Assembly: GCA_024516035.1 (NCBI GenBank)
Contig: CM044963.1
Coordinates: 29,791,877 to 29,855,876 of the forward strand
Source of the DNA: Bactericera cockerelli
Taxonomy: Eukaryota > Arthropoda > Insecta > Hemiptera > Triozidae
Direction: 5' to 3'
DNA length: 64,000 nucleotides
Shown here: positions 33,471-43,586 of the stretch, piece by piece
Layout: every line of letters begins with the position of its first letter
Numbering within the stretch: position 1 is the stretch's first letter
Notes under the pieces: generated by a model
Told to the model about the DNA's origin: nothing
Database searches by the model: none
Seen by the model: only the letters and a program-made list of their open reading frames with translations
Position numbers and translations under genes: made by a program

Positions 33471-33870
33471 TTATTACTGTTTCATAGCTAGTATTTAATT
33501 ATAACCTAAAATAAGGAGAAATTATAGTTTTAAATTTATACAAAAAATATTATGTAAATAGACCTTAATAATAAGGCTCTATCTTTTCAAATAAATTTAA
33601 GATATAAAGAAATAATGATTTTTTTTATGCTGTCATAAATTAATCAAAAAAGGTTTATTTATTTATACATGCTGACATGCATGTATATCTCATTATTTCT
33701 TCATAAATACCTCGTCTTGAGTAAAGAAAGAAAAGAAAATGTTTTCCAGAAAGGTTGCACGACACAAAATGAGAAACAAATATTTGTCTCGACATAACTA
33801 CTGACTCATAACTCTGCTCCACCAGACAAAAGCCATTACGACCTCTGACGTCATGAAACCTTCGAGTCAG
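33471..33870. other. AT-rich spacer
   Basis: No supported feature. Confidence 0.4.
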
Positions 33871-33871
33871 T

Positions 33872-34050
33872 GTCGGAGAGTTGGTCGAGTCGTTAAGGCG
33901 CTGGGCTGGTGATCCAGCTAGCGTGAGAGTTCACGAGTTCGAATCCTGCCAAATGCTAATTTTTTGAGCGCACTTGAAAAAATATTTTCAAGGGTTTGTC
34001 ACCCTCATGCTGAAGTCTTAAGGGCTAAATTAAACAATAGAGAGAAGAGA
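33872..34050 (+). repeat. SINE-I copy (tRNA-like head)
   Basis: Head gttggtcgagtcgttaaggc and gctgggctggtgatccagct, box B gagttcgaatcctgcc, then a tail caagggtttgtcaccctcat. The only copy I find here. Confidence 0.65.
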
Positions 34051-34318
34051 GAGAGAGATTCAGTTTTTTTTTCTTGGTAAAGCACTTTAACAAGGAATTA
34101 CTCCTGTCGTTCGTACTAGAGATTCAGTTTTATTGTCAAACGAAGCTGCTTTCCACCAATCTCAGCGCACTAAAATCAGCTGATAGTGTCCACTTCGATT
34201 AAATCTAATCCTCTTTCATAATATGGTCCTAAAGGTCGGACAACAAGGTGCTATGATTGGCTGAAATTCTGACAAACAGGACATGTATATACAAACAGTT
34301 AATTACAAATTAATATAC
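34051..34318. other. Spacer
   Basis: Unrecognised AT-rich DNA. Confidence 0.35.
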
Positions 34319-34319
34319 A

Positions 34320-34437
34320 ATATATCACAACTACTCAAACTCGCTTTACTCAAAATCTACGCTGAAACCGGGACTTTAAGCACCGACCTCCAGGTTACAA
34401 GTCCGCCGCCTTGTCGATCAAGCTACTGAGATCGGTA
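34320..34437 (-). repeat. SINE-A copy
   Basis: Complete head on the minus strand with TGT loop (gcggacttgtaacctggagg); the tail is slightly shortened. Confidence 0.83.
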
Positions 34438-34739
34438 ATTCGGCCCCTATATATACACAACACTGGAGTCTGATTCTCAGTGTACATAAATATCGCATCA
34501 ACATGCAACCTTGCATGTTTCTACTAAATTTATATACATACTCGTATGCATATACATTCATATATCGTTTGTGTTTTAAATAAATTGTAATATATATATG
34601 TTTGTGTATACCTGGAAGCCCACAGACATACATGCAGGCTTCCTTCCTACAAGAATTTATGCTTATCAATAAAACAATGCTCAATTATGCTTATGATAAG
34701 TTATGAGTTTTTTTTGCATATTTTTCTAAAGTTTACTGG

Positions 34740-34809
34740 TTTCGTTCTCAAAGTAATGTTTTTTTTTTGAAAAGAAGTAGTTAAATCTATTTATTTAGCA
34801 AATTATCTA
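34740..34809. repeat. Direct-repeat block flanking a Helitron
   Basis: tttttttgaaaagaagtagt, taaat.tatttat and agcaaatta recur at about 35196-35245. The Helitron at 34810 interrupts the first block. Confidence 0.6.
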
Positions 34810-35050
34810 TCTTAATATATAAATGTCAAAGTCACTCACTGACCACTGACCACTGACTGATCATCGCTCTACAGCCCAAACCGTAAGTCCTAGGAAGCTG
34901 AAATTTGGTAGGTAGCTTTGTCTTATAGTCTAGATGTGCAATAAGACGGGATTTTTCGAAATTCCCACTACAACACCTGCCATTGGCGAAAAAGGATTTT
35001 TTGCTTTCACGGCCATGCCTCGGCCCGCAAAGCGGGCGACAGCCTGCTTG
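34810..35050 (+). mobile_element. Helitron-like non-autonomous element
   Basis: Starts TC (TCTTAATATATAAATGTCAA), ends hairpin-bearing gcgggcgacagcctgcTTG, and sits between A and T with no target duplication. Sister copies are at 41391-41603 and 45660-45898 (the latter ending CTAG). Confidence 0.8.
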
Positions 35051-35069
35051 TATTGTATATAAATCAGAA

Positions 35070-35250
35070 ATCATTATTAAATTTACAAATTTGACATTGA
35101 TTTTTAGCTAACTGTTACTGTTAAGTCACCAGTGGCGTATTTGGACGTATTTTCGAGTGGTAAGAAAAGTTGGGTGGTGTCACACCAGTTTTTTTTTTTT
35201 TTTTTGAAAAGAAGTAGTTAAATGTATTTATTAAGCAAATTATTATCAAT
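35070..35250 (+). repeat. Repeat family H 3' fragment
   Basis: attgatttttagctaactgt, aagtcaccagtggcgtattt and the gtgtcacaccag end match 44135-44255. Confidence 0.65.
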
Positions 35251-35254
35251 AAAT

Positions 35255-35341
35255 ATGTGGAAGAGAATGCCCTTGTAATTAGCACCGCCCGTGATCAAGT
35301 TTTGTTTTTTTAGCAATCTCACTTTCTATGTATGTATTGTA
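35255..35341 (+). repeat. T2 tail, split by the mariner-like element
   Basis: tggaagagaatgcccttgta and gcaccgcccgtgatcaagtt here, continuing at 37164 with ttctatgtaaataaaacttg. The undisrupted order is seen at 44315-44425. Confidence 0.75.
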
Positions 35342-35343
35342 TA

Positions 35344-37161
35344 CAGAGTGTCCACTTTTAATGTGCGCCATAGGAAAAATACATGTAAAAACAGTTTTTC
35401 TTTTCTCAAAAGTCGCCATTAAGTATTTTAGTTAAACCAAATATGTTAACTCATGTATTTTTATCTGAAGAATCCACTGGTGGTAATTTCATACACCTGG
35501 GACTTACAGTTAAAAAGTTAAGGGTTCGAAATCCGAGAAATGTGTTATGTTTGAAACTCAACATTTTTGTACAAATGGATACTCTATTTTATGTATTTTT
35601 CCACGAGAAATTGATTGGTAATATTTTCAATTACCTGGGGTTTACAGTTAAAAAGTTCTGGGTTCGAAACCGAGTAATTGCGTTATGTTTGAAACGAAAC
35701 CTTTTTGTACATAACTGAATAAATACTCTATTTTATGTATTTTTTCACGAGAAATCGATTGGTGATATTTTCAAACACGTAATACTCACAGTTAAAAAGT
35801 TTCGGGTTCAAAACCCGAGAAATACTTGGTTTATGAAATTTATTCGTTCTGTTCTTTGTTGTCTGCATCACGGTAATAAAAAATAAATAAAAAAATCACG
35901 GCAAAAAAAACAAGGAGGTCGAGGAAGAGTTCTGAAGTTAGATTTTCATTGTAGAATATTGGACCAATAATGTGTTGTCCTACTATTCCTGCCCAGACGT
36001 TTACTTTTTGTGGGTACTAAGTATGAGGCTGTACCAAGAGTAGAGGATTTTCTTTGGCCCACATCCGTGAGTTTTGAAAATTGGGAGCTTGTGTCAGATT
36101 GAAACTAGATTCGTCTGAAAAGTAAATATTTTCTAGCAGTCTTCTGTCAGCATTTATCAGGTCCATCAATGTAGAACAAAAATGAATCCTTCTTTCATAA
36201 TTACCATTCAATAACTGCTGATGTTTGCTGAAGTGATAGCTACGATACTGATGTTTTTTCAGAGTCTTATGTACAGTACAACAGAGTGCTCTTGTTAAGG
36301 TTGAGCTGTCGACTTATTTCTCTTACACTCAGAAAGGGATCCCTTTCCACAAGGATCAAAATGTTGGTCTCATTTTGAGAAGGAACTCTTCGGACATGTA
36401 TTGTTTTGACGCGACTCGTTTGTCATGGAGAGAACCATCATTATCAAAAAAAATTCACTGCCCTAAGGACTTGACAATGAAGGAAATAGGCACTTTCTGG
36501 ATGCTGTTCTAACCAAAAATATCACGAGCCCTTCTAGCACTGTTACCCTGATAATACAGTTTAACCAAACCAATTTTATCCTGTAAAGACAACATTTTAT
36601 AAAAATAAAAATAATGAAAATTCACTTCTATCCTCAAACTCAGAAGAAACAAAACTAAAAGGTAGGCATCAATCAGGGATAATACTTTTGTCTAGAAGAC
36701 ATTTTGTTTTGGATATTATTTTGACCAGGACCATTGAAATTTGTGAAAAATATTATTTGAGCCAGTCATTTTTATTGCCGTGATGCAGACAACAAAGAAC
36801 ATACCTAATGTTTCAAACATAACGCAATTACTCGGTTTCGAACCCAGAACTTTTTAACTGTAAACCCCAGGTAATTGAAAATATTACCAATCAATTTCTC
36901 GTGGAAAAATACATAAAATAGAGTATCCATTTGTACAAAAATGTTGAGTTTCAAACATAACACATTTCTCGGATTTCGAACCCTTAACTTTTTAACTGTA
37001 AGTCCCAGGTGTATGAAATTACCACCAGTGGATTCTTCAGATAAAAATACATGAGTTAACATATTTGGTTTAACTAAAATACTTAATGGCGACTTTTGAG
37101 AAAAGAAAAACTGTTTTTACATGTATTTTTCCTATGGCGCACATTAAAAGTGGACACTCTG
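35344..37161 (-). mobile_element. Tc1/mariner-like element with long, internally repetitive TIRs
   Basis: Termini CAGAGTGTCCACTTTTAATG are inverted and flanked by TA (35342-35343, 37162-37163). The terminal inverted repeats extend about 350-390 bp. Each arm is built of about 130-bp direct subunits carrying cagttaaaaagtt.. gggttcgaaa: three in the left arm, two in the right. Total 1,818 bp. The 91- and 85-codon frames in the two arms are mirror images of one another and not genes. Confidence 0.88.
35911..36595 (-). pseudogene. Tc1/mariner transposase remnant
   Basis: On the minus strand ATG at 36595 opens MLSLQDKIGLVKLYYQG, an N-terminal helix-turn-helix start. A stop and frameshifts follow, then IYFSDESSFNLTQAPN and RMWAKENP with the first catalytic Asp (FSDE), then VNVWAGIVG. 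The sequence breaks off at ELFLDLL, so the second Asp and the final acidic residue are gone. It cannot encode an active enzyme. Confidence 0.8.
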
Positions 37162-37163
37162 TA

Positions 37164-37198
37164 TATTCTATGTAAATAAAACTTGATCTAATATGTTT
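37164..37198 (+). repeat. T2 tail, continuation
   Basis: attctatgtaaataaaactt then gatc, the end of the T2 tail interrupted at 35341. Confidence 0.75.
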
Positions 37199-37369
37199 AA
37201 TAATAATAATAAGTCCTGCTCCATCTTCAAAATCTAGCATACTGCTAAGGTTGTGCCTCATTCCTCTCTATCTTAGTGAGACAACCTTGATGGTAGCAAA
37301 AGTTAGTAATGTTGTTGTTGTTTTTGAAACCAGTCTGACCCTTGCTGGAGAAGTGATAATCTCCACCTA

Positions 37370-37700
37370 TTATTACAATCTGACCTGGTAGCAGGGTTGT
37401 CTGTGAAACCTTTACGATCAACAATGCGACCTAATTAGATCTATTGTGACCAGTTGATTCTATTCGATTTTAACCTCTCGACTTGAGGTAGATAGGACGG
37501 GGGTTTTACCCTCCATTCGCTAAGAATCGTACCAGCTACCAACATTAACCTCACCCAGCCTGGGTAGGGCCGGAAGTGCCAGCATCACGTGTTTGGAAGG
37601 GACAGAATTTTCTCCGAAAAGTCTGCCCCAACCGGGAGTCGAACTCGAGACCTCTGGACTACGGGCAGTAGTCACAACCATTACGCCACGGAGGCTGGCT
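37370..37700 (-). repeat. SINE-D full-length copy (tail type 2)
   Basis: Minus strand: agcctccgtggcgtaatggt head, gagttcgactcccggttggg box B, complete core, tail with gatctaattaggtcgca. Confidence 0.88.
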
Positions 37701-37807
37701 GATCTCCAGCTACTTTGAGTTGATAGTGGTCTGTCTCATCAAACACGTTTTCCTATGAGCTATCTAATAGAATTGAAATAGTTCTAATTTAGATCTAGAT
37801 CCTACTG

Positions 37808-38005
37808 TGCATTGGTAGTCAAGTGGTTAAGGCGCTACTCTGCTAATCCAGGTAGCGTAGGGATCCGTTGGTTCGAATGCCAACCAGTGCATGAATTCTT
37901 CCTCAGGTATTTGAGAATATAACCACATAAGACTCTGAGGGTTAGGTGGTAGATAAAGCTTTAAGCATTAACCTTGCCTGGTACCTTCCACTAAAGAGTA
38001 TTGGG
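37808..38005 (+). repeat. SINE-B copy
   Basis: cattggtagtcaagtggtta, aggcgctactctgctaatcc, box B ggttcgaatgcc, tail ggtagataaagctttaagca. Confidence 0.87.
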
Positions 38006-38009
38006 ATAG

Positions 38010-38340
38010 TTATTATATTTTACATTCCTTATCCTATAGTAAGAAAAGTATTTTTTATATGTACATAAATTTTTTCTTTCACTTGAGAACCGGTCAACCA
38101 CTGTCAAGGTCGACTCAGTCAAACGAATATTGTAGAGACTAAGCTACAATTATTCAATTAGAATTAAACACAGAGTATTGCATAATAAGACGCGTGCGAT
38201 AGGCGTTAGATGTCCTTAGACGTTGCATATCATATCTGTGTTAACCACTTAAGTGCATTCATTACCGGTGCATTCATCGCGTGCATTACCGGTGCATTCA
38301 TCACGTCATCGACGCCAACGCTAACATTTAATGATTTCAC
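38010..38340. other. Spacer
   Basis: Contains a family H-like scrap (tccttatcctatagtaagaa) at about 38027 and short repeats of cattaccggtgcattcatc. No gene recognised. Confidence 0.4.
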
Positions 38341-38344
38341 TATA

Positions 38345-38488
38345 GATAAGTTTAATCACATTCTCGTGATAACATCACAACTACTCAAACTCGCTTCACT
38401 AAAGCCACGCTGAAACCGCCGGGACTTGAACTAACGGACTCCAGGTTACAAGTCCGCCGCCTTATCGATCAAGCTACTGAGGTCGGTT
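38345..38488 (-). repeat. SINE-A copy
   Basis: Complete minus-strand head and tail. The adjoining words cagagtattgcataataag and gcgttaga occur on both sides (38170 and 38493), consistent with a duplication of flanking DNA. Confidence 0.8.
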
Positions 38489-38567
38489 AAACACAGAGTA
38501 TTGCATAATAAGGTGCATACGAAAGGCGTTAGATATCTTCAGACGTCGCATAAATAGTTATCATATT

Positions 38568-38832
38568 TGTGCTCATCACTTTCTTGATATCACAACTACT
38601 CAAACTCGCTTTACTAAGGGCGAAATTAAAAGACAACATCAATAACTTAAGTAATTGCTTAGAATCGGTTTTGCCTATCTTACACAGTACCCAATCCGTG
38701 ACTTAGCGTCACAGAGGTATTACAAAAACGTCTTTTAATTTCGCCCTAAATCTACGCTGATACCGGGACTTGAACCACCGACCTCCAGGTTACAAGTGCA
38801 CCGCCTTATCGATCAAGCTACTGAGGTCGGGT
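38568..38832 (-). repeat. SINE-A copy interrupted by a MITE
   Basis: The SINE runs 38568-38617, then resumes at 38750 with atctacgctgataccgggac. Removing 38618-38749 restores the sequence of the neighbouring SINE-A copies. Confidence 0.87.
38618..38746. mobile_element. 129-bp MITE, Harbinger-like (TSD TAA)
   Basis: TIRs GGGCGAAATTAAAAGAC and GTCTTTTAATTTCGCCC (17 bp, perfect) are flanked by TAA at 38615-38617 and 38747-38749. The target is a SINE-A, so both the borders and the 3-bp duplication are certain from the empty paralogues. Confidence 0.9.
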
Positions 38833-38904
38833 ACATCGTATAAATATTATTAATCATACATTAAAGTATTAATTGTATCATTTTAATTGTAATAATAACA
38901 GTCT

Positions 38905-39248
38905 TTAGTGGAAGATAACCACCGGCCGAGGTTAACACGTATGAGACGGCGTGCCCACCGGTGGGTCACGTTTTTTTTTTCAATTTCCCTTGTAACGTGA
39001 CCCACCGGTGGGTACAGATAATGCTATTATATATTTTTGTACTCGCCCGTCCCAATTTTTTTTTGTTGTTGTCATATTTGGAACACATACCCTAATTTGA
39101 AGCCGTCCCAGCGTACAAAACAAACTATAGAAAATAGAACCCGTCTCATACGTGTTAATGCTCAAAGCATTTTCTACCATCTAACCCTCAGAGCTTTATT
39201 ATTATGTGGTCACAAACTGAAATGAACGAGGAAAACTTCGTGCACTGG
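38905..39248 (-). repeat. SINE-B copy interrupted by a TTAA element
   Basis: Tail at 38905-38935 and body at 39159-39248 (tgctcaaagcattttctacc) join to the standard SINE-B order once 38936-39158 is removed. Confidence 0.87.
38936..39154. mobile_element. 219-bp MITE, piggyBac-like (TSD TTAA)
   Basis: Termini CACGTATGAGACGG and CCGTCTCATACGTG are inverted and flanked by TTAA (38932-38935, 39155-39158). Inside the left end the palindrome CCCACCGGTGGG appears twice within inverse 17-mers about 20 bp apart. No ORF. The TTAA duplication is diagnostic of the piggyBac superfamily; the terminal bases differ from canonical CCC ends, so the assignment is by TSD. Confidence 0.8.
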
Positions 39249-39259
39249 GGTGATTCGAA

Positions 39260-39450
39260 AATTGGGTAGCTAAAGGGTTGGGTGGAAAAGATTGCCACAG
39301 ACAATAACACGGTCCTTTAAGTAGGACATTAGCTTTATTATGTTTTTTGTTCTTGTTTCTTTGTTCAATCTATGTTTTTTTTTCTTTAAATTTCATTGCA
39401 TTGTACTGTAAATATTGTACTTTGTCTATACTCAATAAAGCTTAATATAA
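39260..39450 (+). repeat. T1 tail with AATAAA-containing extension
   Basis: gggttgggtggaaaagattg, ccacagacaataacac, then T-rich DNA ending actcaataaagcttaatat. It shows what follows the T1 hairpin in a longer copy. Confidence 0.7.
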
Positions 39451-39589
39451 TATTAGTAATACTAAAGCCACGTGACGGATATAAAATTAAATTAAAATAG
39501 TCATAATGAAAAATGACTCTACCTTGCAGGAAACAGTCATCATTGACTCAAGTTACAGTAATAAAATTGTATGTCGAATGTTCCAGGTT

Positions 39590-39890
39590 AACCAGTCTCC
39601 GTGGCGTAACGGTTATGACTACTGCCCATAGTCCAGACGTCTCGAGTTCGACTCCCGGTTGGGGCAGACTTTTCGAAGAAAATTCTGTCTCTTCCAAACA
39701 CGTTAGGCTGGCATTTCCGGCCCTACCCAGGCTGGGTGAGTTTAATGTGGGTTATAGCTGGTACGATTCCCAGCGAATGGAGGGTAAAACTCCCGTCCTG
39801 ACTATGAATCACGAATCAGGACGTTAAAACCGAATAGAATCAACTGGTCACAATAGATCTAATTAGGTCGCAGTGTTAATTGTAAGGGTC
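39590..39890 (+). repeat. SINE-D copy, first of a tandem pair
   Basis: Head cagtctccgtggcgtaacgg, box B gagttcgactcccggttggg, core ggctggcatttccggcccta, tail through gtcgcagtgttaattgtaag. Confidence 0.9.
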
Positions 39891-39907
39891 GAATGATCCG
39901 GGTTTAA

Positions 39908-40225
39908 AACCAGTCTCCGTGGCGTAACGGTTATGACTACTGCCCATAGTCCAGACGTCTCGAGTTCGACTCCCGGTTGGGGCAGACTTTTCGAAGAAAA
40001 TTCTGTCTCTTCCAAACACGTTAGGCTGGCATTTCCGACCCTACCCAGGCTGGGTGAGGTTAATGTGGGTTATAGCTGCTGTACGATTCCCAGCGAATGG
40101 AGGGTAAAACTCCCGTCCTGACTATCAATCACGAATCAGGACGTTAAAACCGAATAGAATCAACTGGTCACAATAGATCTAATTAGGTCGCAGTGTTAAT
40201 TGTAAGGGTTTTACTGAAAACCCTG
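39908..40225 (+). repeat. SINE-D copy, second of a tandem pair
   Basis: Nearly identical to the previous copy at an offset of 318 bp, including the shared variants catagtccagacgtctcg and acacgttaggctgg. Only this copy keeps the terminal ggttttactgaaaaccctg. Confidence 0.9.
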
Positions 40226-40660
40226 CAACCAGTTCAGATAGTTAGTAATAATAAAATGTTGTAATTGTTGTATATTTGTAGCGAGTGAAATGATCACATG
40301 CAAGAATAGATGACCATAATAATGTGTTTCTTTGTGTTATTATATCACAATTTTAGCGGGTAGCGCAGAATTATAGGACTTTTCCGTATCTTTAATATCC
40401 TATTATCTTATTTTTGCCTATTATTCCGCCACTGGTCGCTGCTAACATTAAAGCACTTTTTCTAGTAAGAAAAGTTCTCATGTCTTTGTGTGTACTATAA
40501 TTATTGAGTAAAAACCCAAGGAAATAAATACCTTAACGCCTAACATTTTGTTTAAAAACAAAATAAAAACTCAAAACTGAGTTTTTATTTTGTTCGTATC
40601 TCTCTGTTCGACGACATTTTTCAAAAAATTATCTGAGATTATTTTTTTATTATTATTATT
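40226..40660. other. Spacer
   Basis: 40320-40390 repeats the string from 27538-27605 (ttatatcacaattttag.gg, gtagcgcagaattatagga). A palindrome aaaataaaaactcaaaactg with its inverse lies near 40560-40592. No gene. Confidence 0.5.
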
Positions 40661-40664
40661 TTTT

Positions 40665-40845
40665 TTTAAGGTAAGTGTGCCCCGGAACCGCTTTCGCATT
40701 ACTTCAGGGCACTTTACCTTTACATCCGTGCCATTCCGGAAACGAAAAATTTCGATGAGAAATTTCCGCTCCGGCCGGGATTCGAACCCGCAACCTCCGG
40801 ATCAGTAACCGATGCTCTTAGCCACTGAGCCACGGAGGTCGGCTG
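40665..40845 (-). repeat. SINE-E full-length copy
   Basis: Minus strand: head gacctccgtggctcagtggc, box B gggttcgaatcccggcc, then the ccgttccggaatggcac-type body and tail gaagtaatgcgaaagcggtt. Confidence 0.87.
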
Positions 40846-41059
40846 AGATTATTCTAGTCTGAGAGTGTCCCCTAGATCCCTAGAATAACTGACTGTAATT
40901 TTCACAAAAAAACTTGCCCGCCCTGTATACTGAGGAGAAACCGGTTGTGTGTGCAACGCAATCTAGAACGTTATCAAGATATTGTCATTGCAATCCAGAA
41001 TTTAATCAAGAAGAAATCATCGCAATCACCGATTATATTTCAATCATCATGTATTACAG

Positions 41060-41270
41060 CATCAAGTAGTTAAAGCGCTAGTCTGGTAATCCAGGTAGCG
41101 TAGGGATCCGTTGCACGTTGGTTCGAATCACACCCAGTGCAAGAATTTTTCCTCATTAATTTGAGTTTGTACCAACTGACCACGTAATAATAAGACTCTA
41201 AGGAGATGGTAGAATATGCTTTGAGCATTAACCTCGCCTGGTGGTTACCTTCCACTATAAAGTGTTGTTA
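41060..41270 (+). repeat. SINE-B copy
   Basis: caagtagttaaagcgctagt head, box B ggttcgaatcacacc, tail ggtagaatatgctttgagca. Confidence 0.85.
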
Positions 41271-41306
41271 TTAGATTATTATATAATATTGTATTGTTGG
41301 ATGAGC

Positions 41307-41390
41307 CCTTTACCGTGTAATTGGTAAAGTGGTTAAGACGCTAGTCTCGTAATTCAGAGGTCCATTGGTACGAAACTAGATCTTAATATA
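41307..41390 (+). repeat. tRNA-like duplicated segment, copy 1, split by a Helitron
   Basis: ctttaccgtgtaattggtaa, agtggttaagacgctagtct, then cgaaactaga. It continues after the Helitron at 41604 (taaagtataaagaaaacgac). The uninterrupted copy 2 is at 41690-41835. Confidence 0.85.
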
Positions 41391-41603
41391 TAAATGTCAA
41401 AGTCACTGACTGATCATCGCTCTACAGCCCAAACCGTAAGTCCTAGGAAGCTGAAATTTGGTAGGTAGCTTTGTCTTATAGTGTAGATGTGCAATAAGAC
41501 GGGATTTTTCGAAATTCCCACTACAACACCTGCCATTGGCGAAAAAGGATTTTTTGCTTTCACGGCCATGCCTCGGCCCGCAAAGCGGGCGACAGCCTGC
41601 TTG
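41391..41603 (+). mobile_element. Helitron-like non-autonomous element with preserved empty site
   Basis: TCTTAATATATAAATGTCAA to GACAGCCTGCTTG, between A (41390) and T (41604). The second copy of the target reads actaga|taaagtataaag without the insert, so the 213-bp element has exact borders and no target duplication, as Helitrons do. A CCCGC..GCGGG hairpin lies near its 3' end. Confidence 0.9.
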
Positions 41604-41865
41604 TAAAGTATAAAGAAAACGACAGAATTAACAACAACTTTTGACTGTCAGTCTCTCTCTATATCTCTCTTTCTCGCTATCCGTCTTAACCACTTTACCG
41701 TGTACTTGGTAAAGTGGTTAAGACGCTACTCTCGTATTTCAGAGATCCATTGGTACGATACTAGATAAAGTATAAAGAAAACTACAGTATCAACAACAAC
41801 TTTTGACTGTCAGTCTCTCTCTCTCTCTTTTCTCTCTCTCCTCTTTATGTATGTACTAATACTTA
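41604..41865 (+). repeat. Duplicated tRNA-like segment, copy 1 remainder and copy 2
   Basis: 41604-41660 completes copy 1 and ends in a CT-rich run. Copy 2 runs 41690-41835 and ends in a longer (CT)n. Confidence 0.85.
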
Positions 41866-42905
41866 AGTATACTTAAAAAAAAGTCAAGTTACATAATAAA
41901 GTCATTCTTGTAATATTTTCAGTGTTCTCCCAGGTAGAACAATGATGTTTCTTAAGAGATTTAAGAACTCAAAATGATCGACTTAAAAAAAATAAATCTC
42001 ATATGTTTGGTACATAAAACATTACTGCTGTATAGACTGAATTTATTCAACAAAAAAAATCCATATTGGAAAAAGTATAATTATGACAGTACGTTTGAGA
42101 CAAAATTACTCAATTTTTTTAAATAAAAATTAACAGTCACGGAACTTTAGAACTTAAAAATAGGACAGTCACTTGGGATAAAGTAAAAAAATACACCTCA
42201 ATTTCTTTAACAATTCTAAAATATTCAAGACGGAAACGATTCGTAATGATTTTTTGCAACAATAAGCGGCACCAAAATTCACATCTTTTTGCAGTTAGTC
42301 TAAAAATTTAAAACAAAAAAAAAATCGCAATTTTTTTGTTGTTGCAAATATCGACAAAAAAATTCACTGACACCTCACGGGAGTGAAAATATATTACTAA
42401 AAAAATCGTTAGAAAAATGACACCCAAAAGATCAGTATTGGATTTGCAAGATTGAATATTTAATGTCGATATTAATTCGCGATATTTTTTTGCAACAATC
42501 CTAAGAGCAATCTGGCAGGTACTTCACTGAAGGCAGACAAGATTAATACTAAATCCGAAAATCGTTCAGTCTAAAGCCAAGAAGTTCAGACTGAAGTTGT
42601 GAGTACCTCATGTTGTATGATATCTAAAATAAATATAATATACACAGACAAACGTTGCCAATATTGATGATAGGATATACACGCAAAAATCTTGTACATC
42701 ATGCTGGGTGAATAAATAATTGATACCTAAGTCACGGTGGCGAGAGGATCAAGTAAAACGCTAGTTTTGCAACGCCAAGAAAAACAAAACAAGCATGTAT
42801 ACTTACGCTAAACCTAGTTCGTATGTACTTTCTGCAAATTTTGACTTTCTTGGACAAAACTTTTTAATTTTTTTTCTTCATATTCGTGTTTGCCTCGTCG
42901 AATAG
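41866..42905. other. AT-rich region, nothing recognised
   Basis: About 1 kb of AT-rich sequence with repeated words such as caaaaaaat and attcaca. No ORF, splice-flanked exon or repeat family recognised. Confidence 0.4.
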
Positions 42906-42949
42906 AAGATGATTATATGGACGCCCAGATTCAATGACTAGGCTCCTTT

Positions 42950-43200
42950 CATGTCCATTGATTCTATTTAGTTTAAACCTCCCGAGGTAGATAGGACGGG
43001 GGTTTTACCCTTTATTCGCTGGGAATCGTACCAGCTACCCACATTAACCTCACCCAGGCTGGTAGGGCCTGAAATGCCAGTCTCACATGTACGAAGGGAA
43101 CAGAATTTTCTGTGTGAAAAATCTGCTCCAACCGGGAATCGAACTCAGGATCTCTGTACTACGGGCAGTAGTCACAACCGTTACGCCACGGAGGCTGGGC
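42950..43200 (-). repeat. SINE-D copy
   Basis: Minus strand: head agcctccgtggcgtaacggt, box B gagttcgattcccggttgga, core, then ggtaaaacccccgtcctatc. Confidence 0.87.
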
Positions 43201-43310
43201 AACCTCACTGTTAATGAGACGTTTCCTGCGAATAAAGGGTAAAACCCCCTATCGTGATACATGGGCAGCAGTTGAAAGCGAAATTAAAACCCCCAAACAC
43301 AAAAAAAAAC
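43201..43310 (+). repeat. SINE-G tail fragment
   Basis: acgtttcctgcgaataaagg, gtaaaaccccctatcgtgat, gcagttgaaagcgaaattaa match the 3' part of the 5S-derived SINE. Confidence 0.7.
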
Positions 43311-43586
43311 AATATTAGAAATTTCTCAAAAAAATTTCCGTATGTAAATTTATTAGCTGATATAATTACAGGCAATATCTCTCTTAGATTTTTTTAATTC
43401 CAAACTATATTATTCTTTTTAAAACTGACAAGACAATCAATCTGTTTAAAAAATAGCGTGAATTTTTATGAAAAGATCCTTGATTTCAAATTACCAGTAA
43501 GATGCCTTACAGAGATATGATTGAAATGATAGGCAAATTTGAAACGAGGACAAATCCAAGAATACGTAAGTGATTAAGACTTTGTT

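Noticed and set aside
35443..37062. Two near-identical ORFs (91 and 85 codons) on opposite strands
   Set aside because: They are the two terminal inverted repeats of the mariner-like element read in mirror image.
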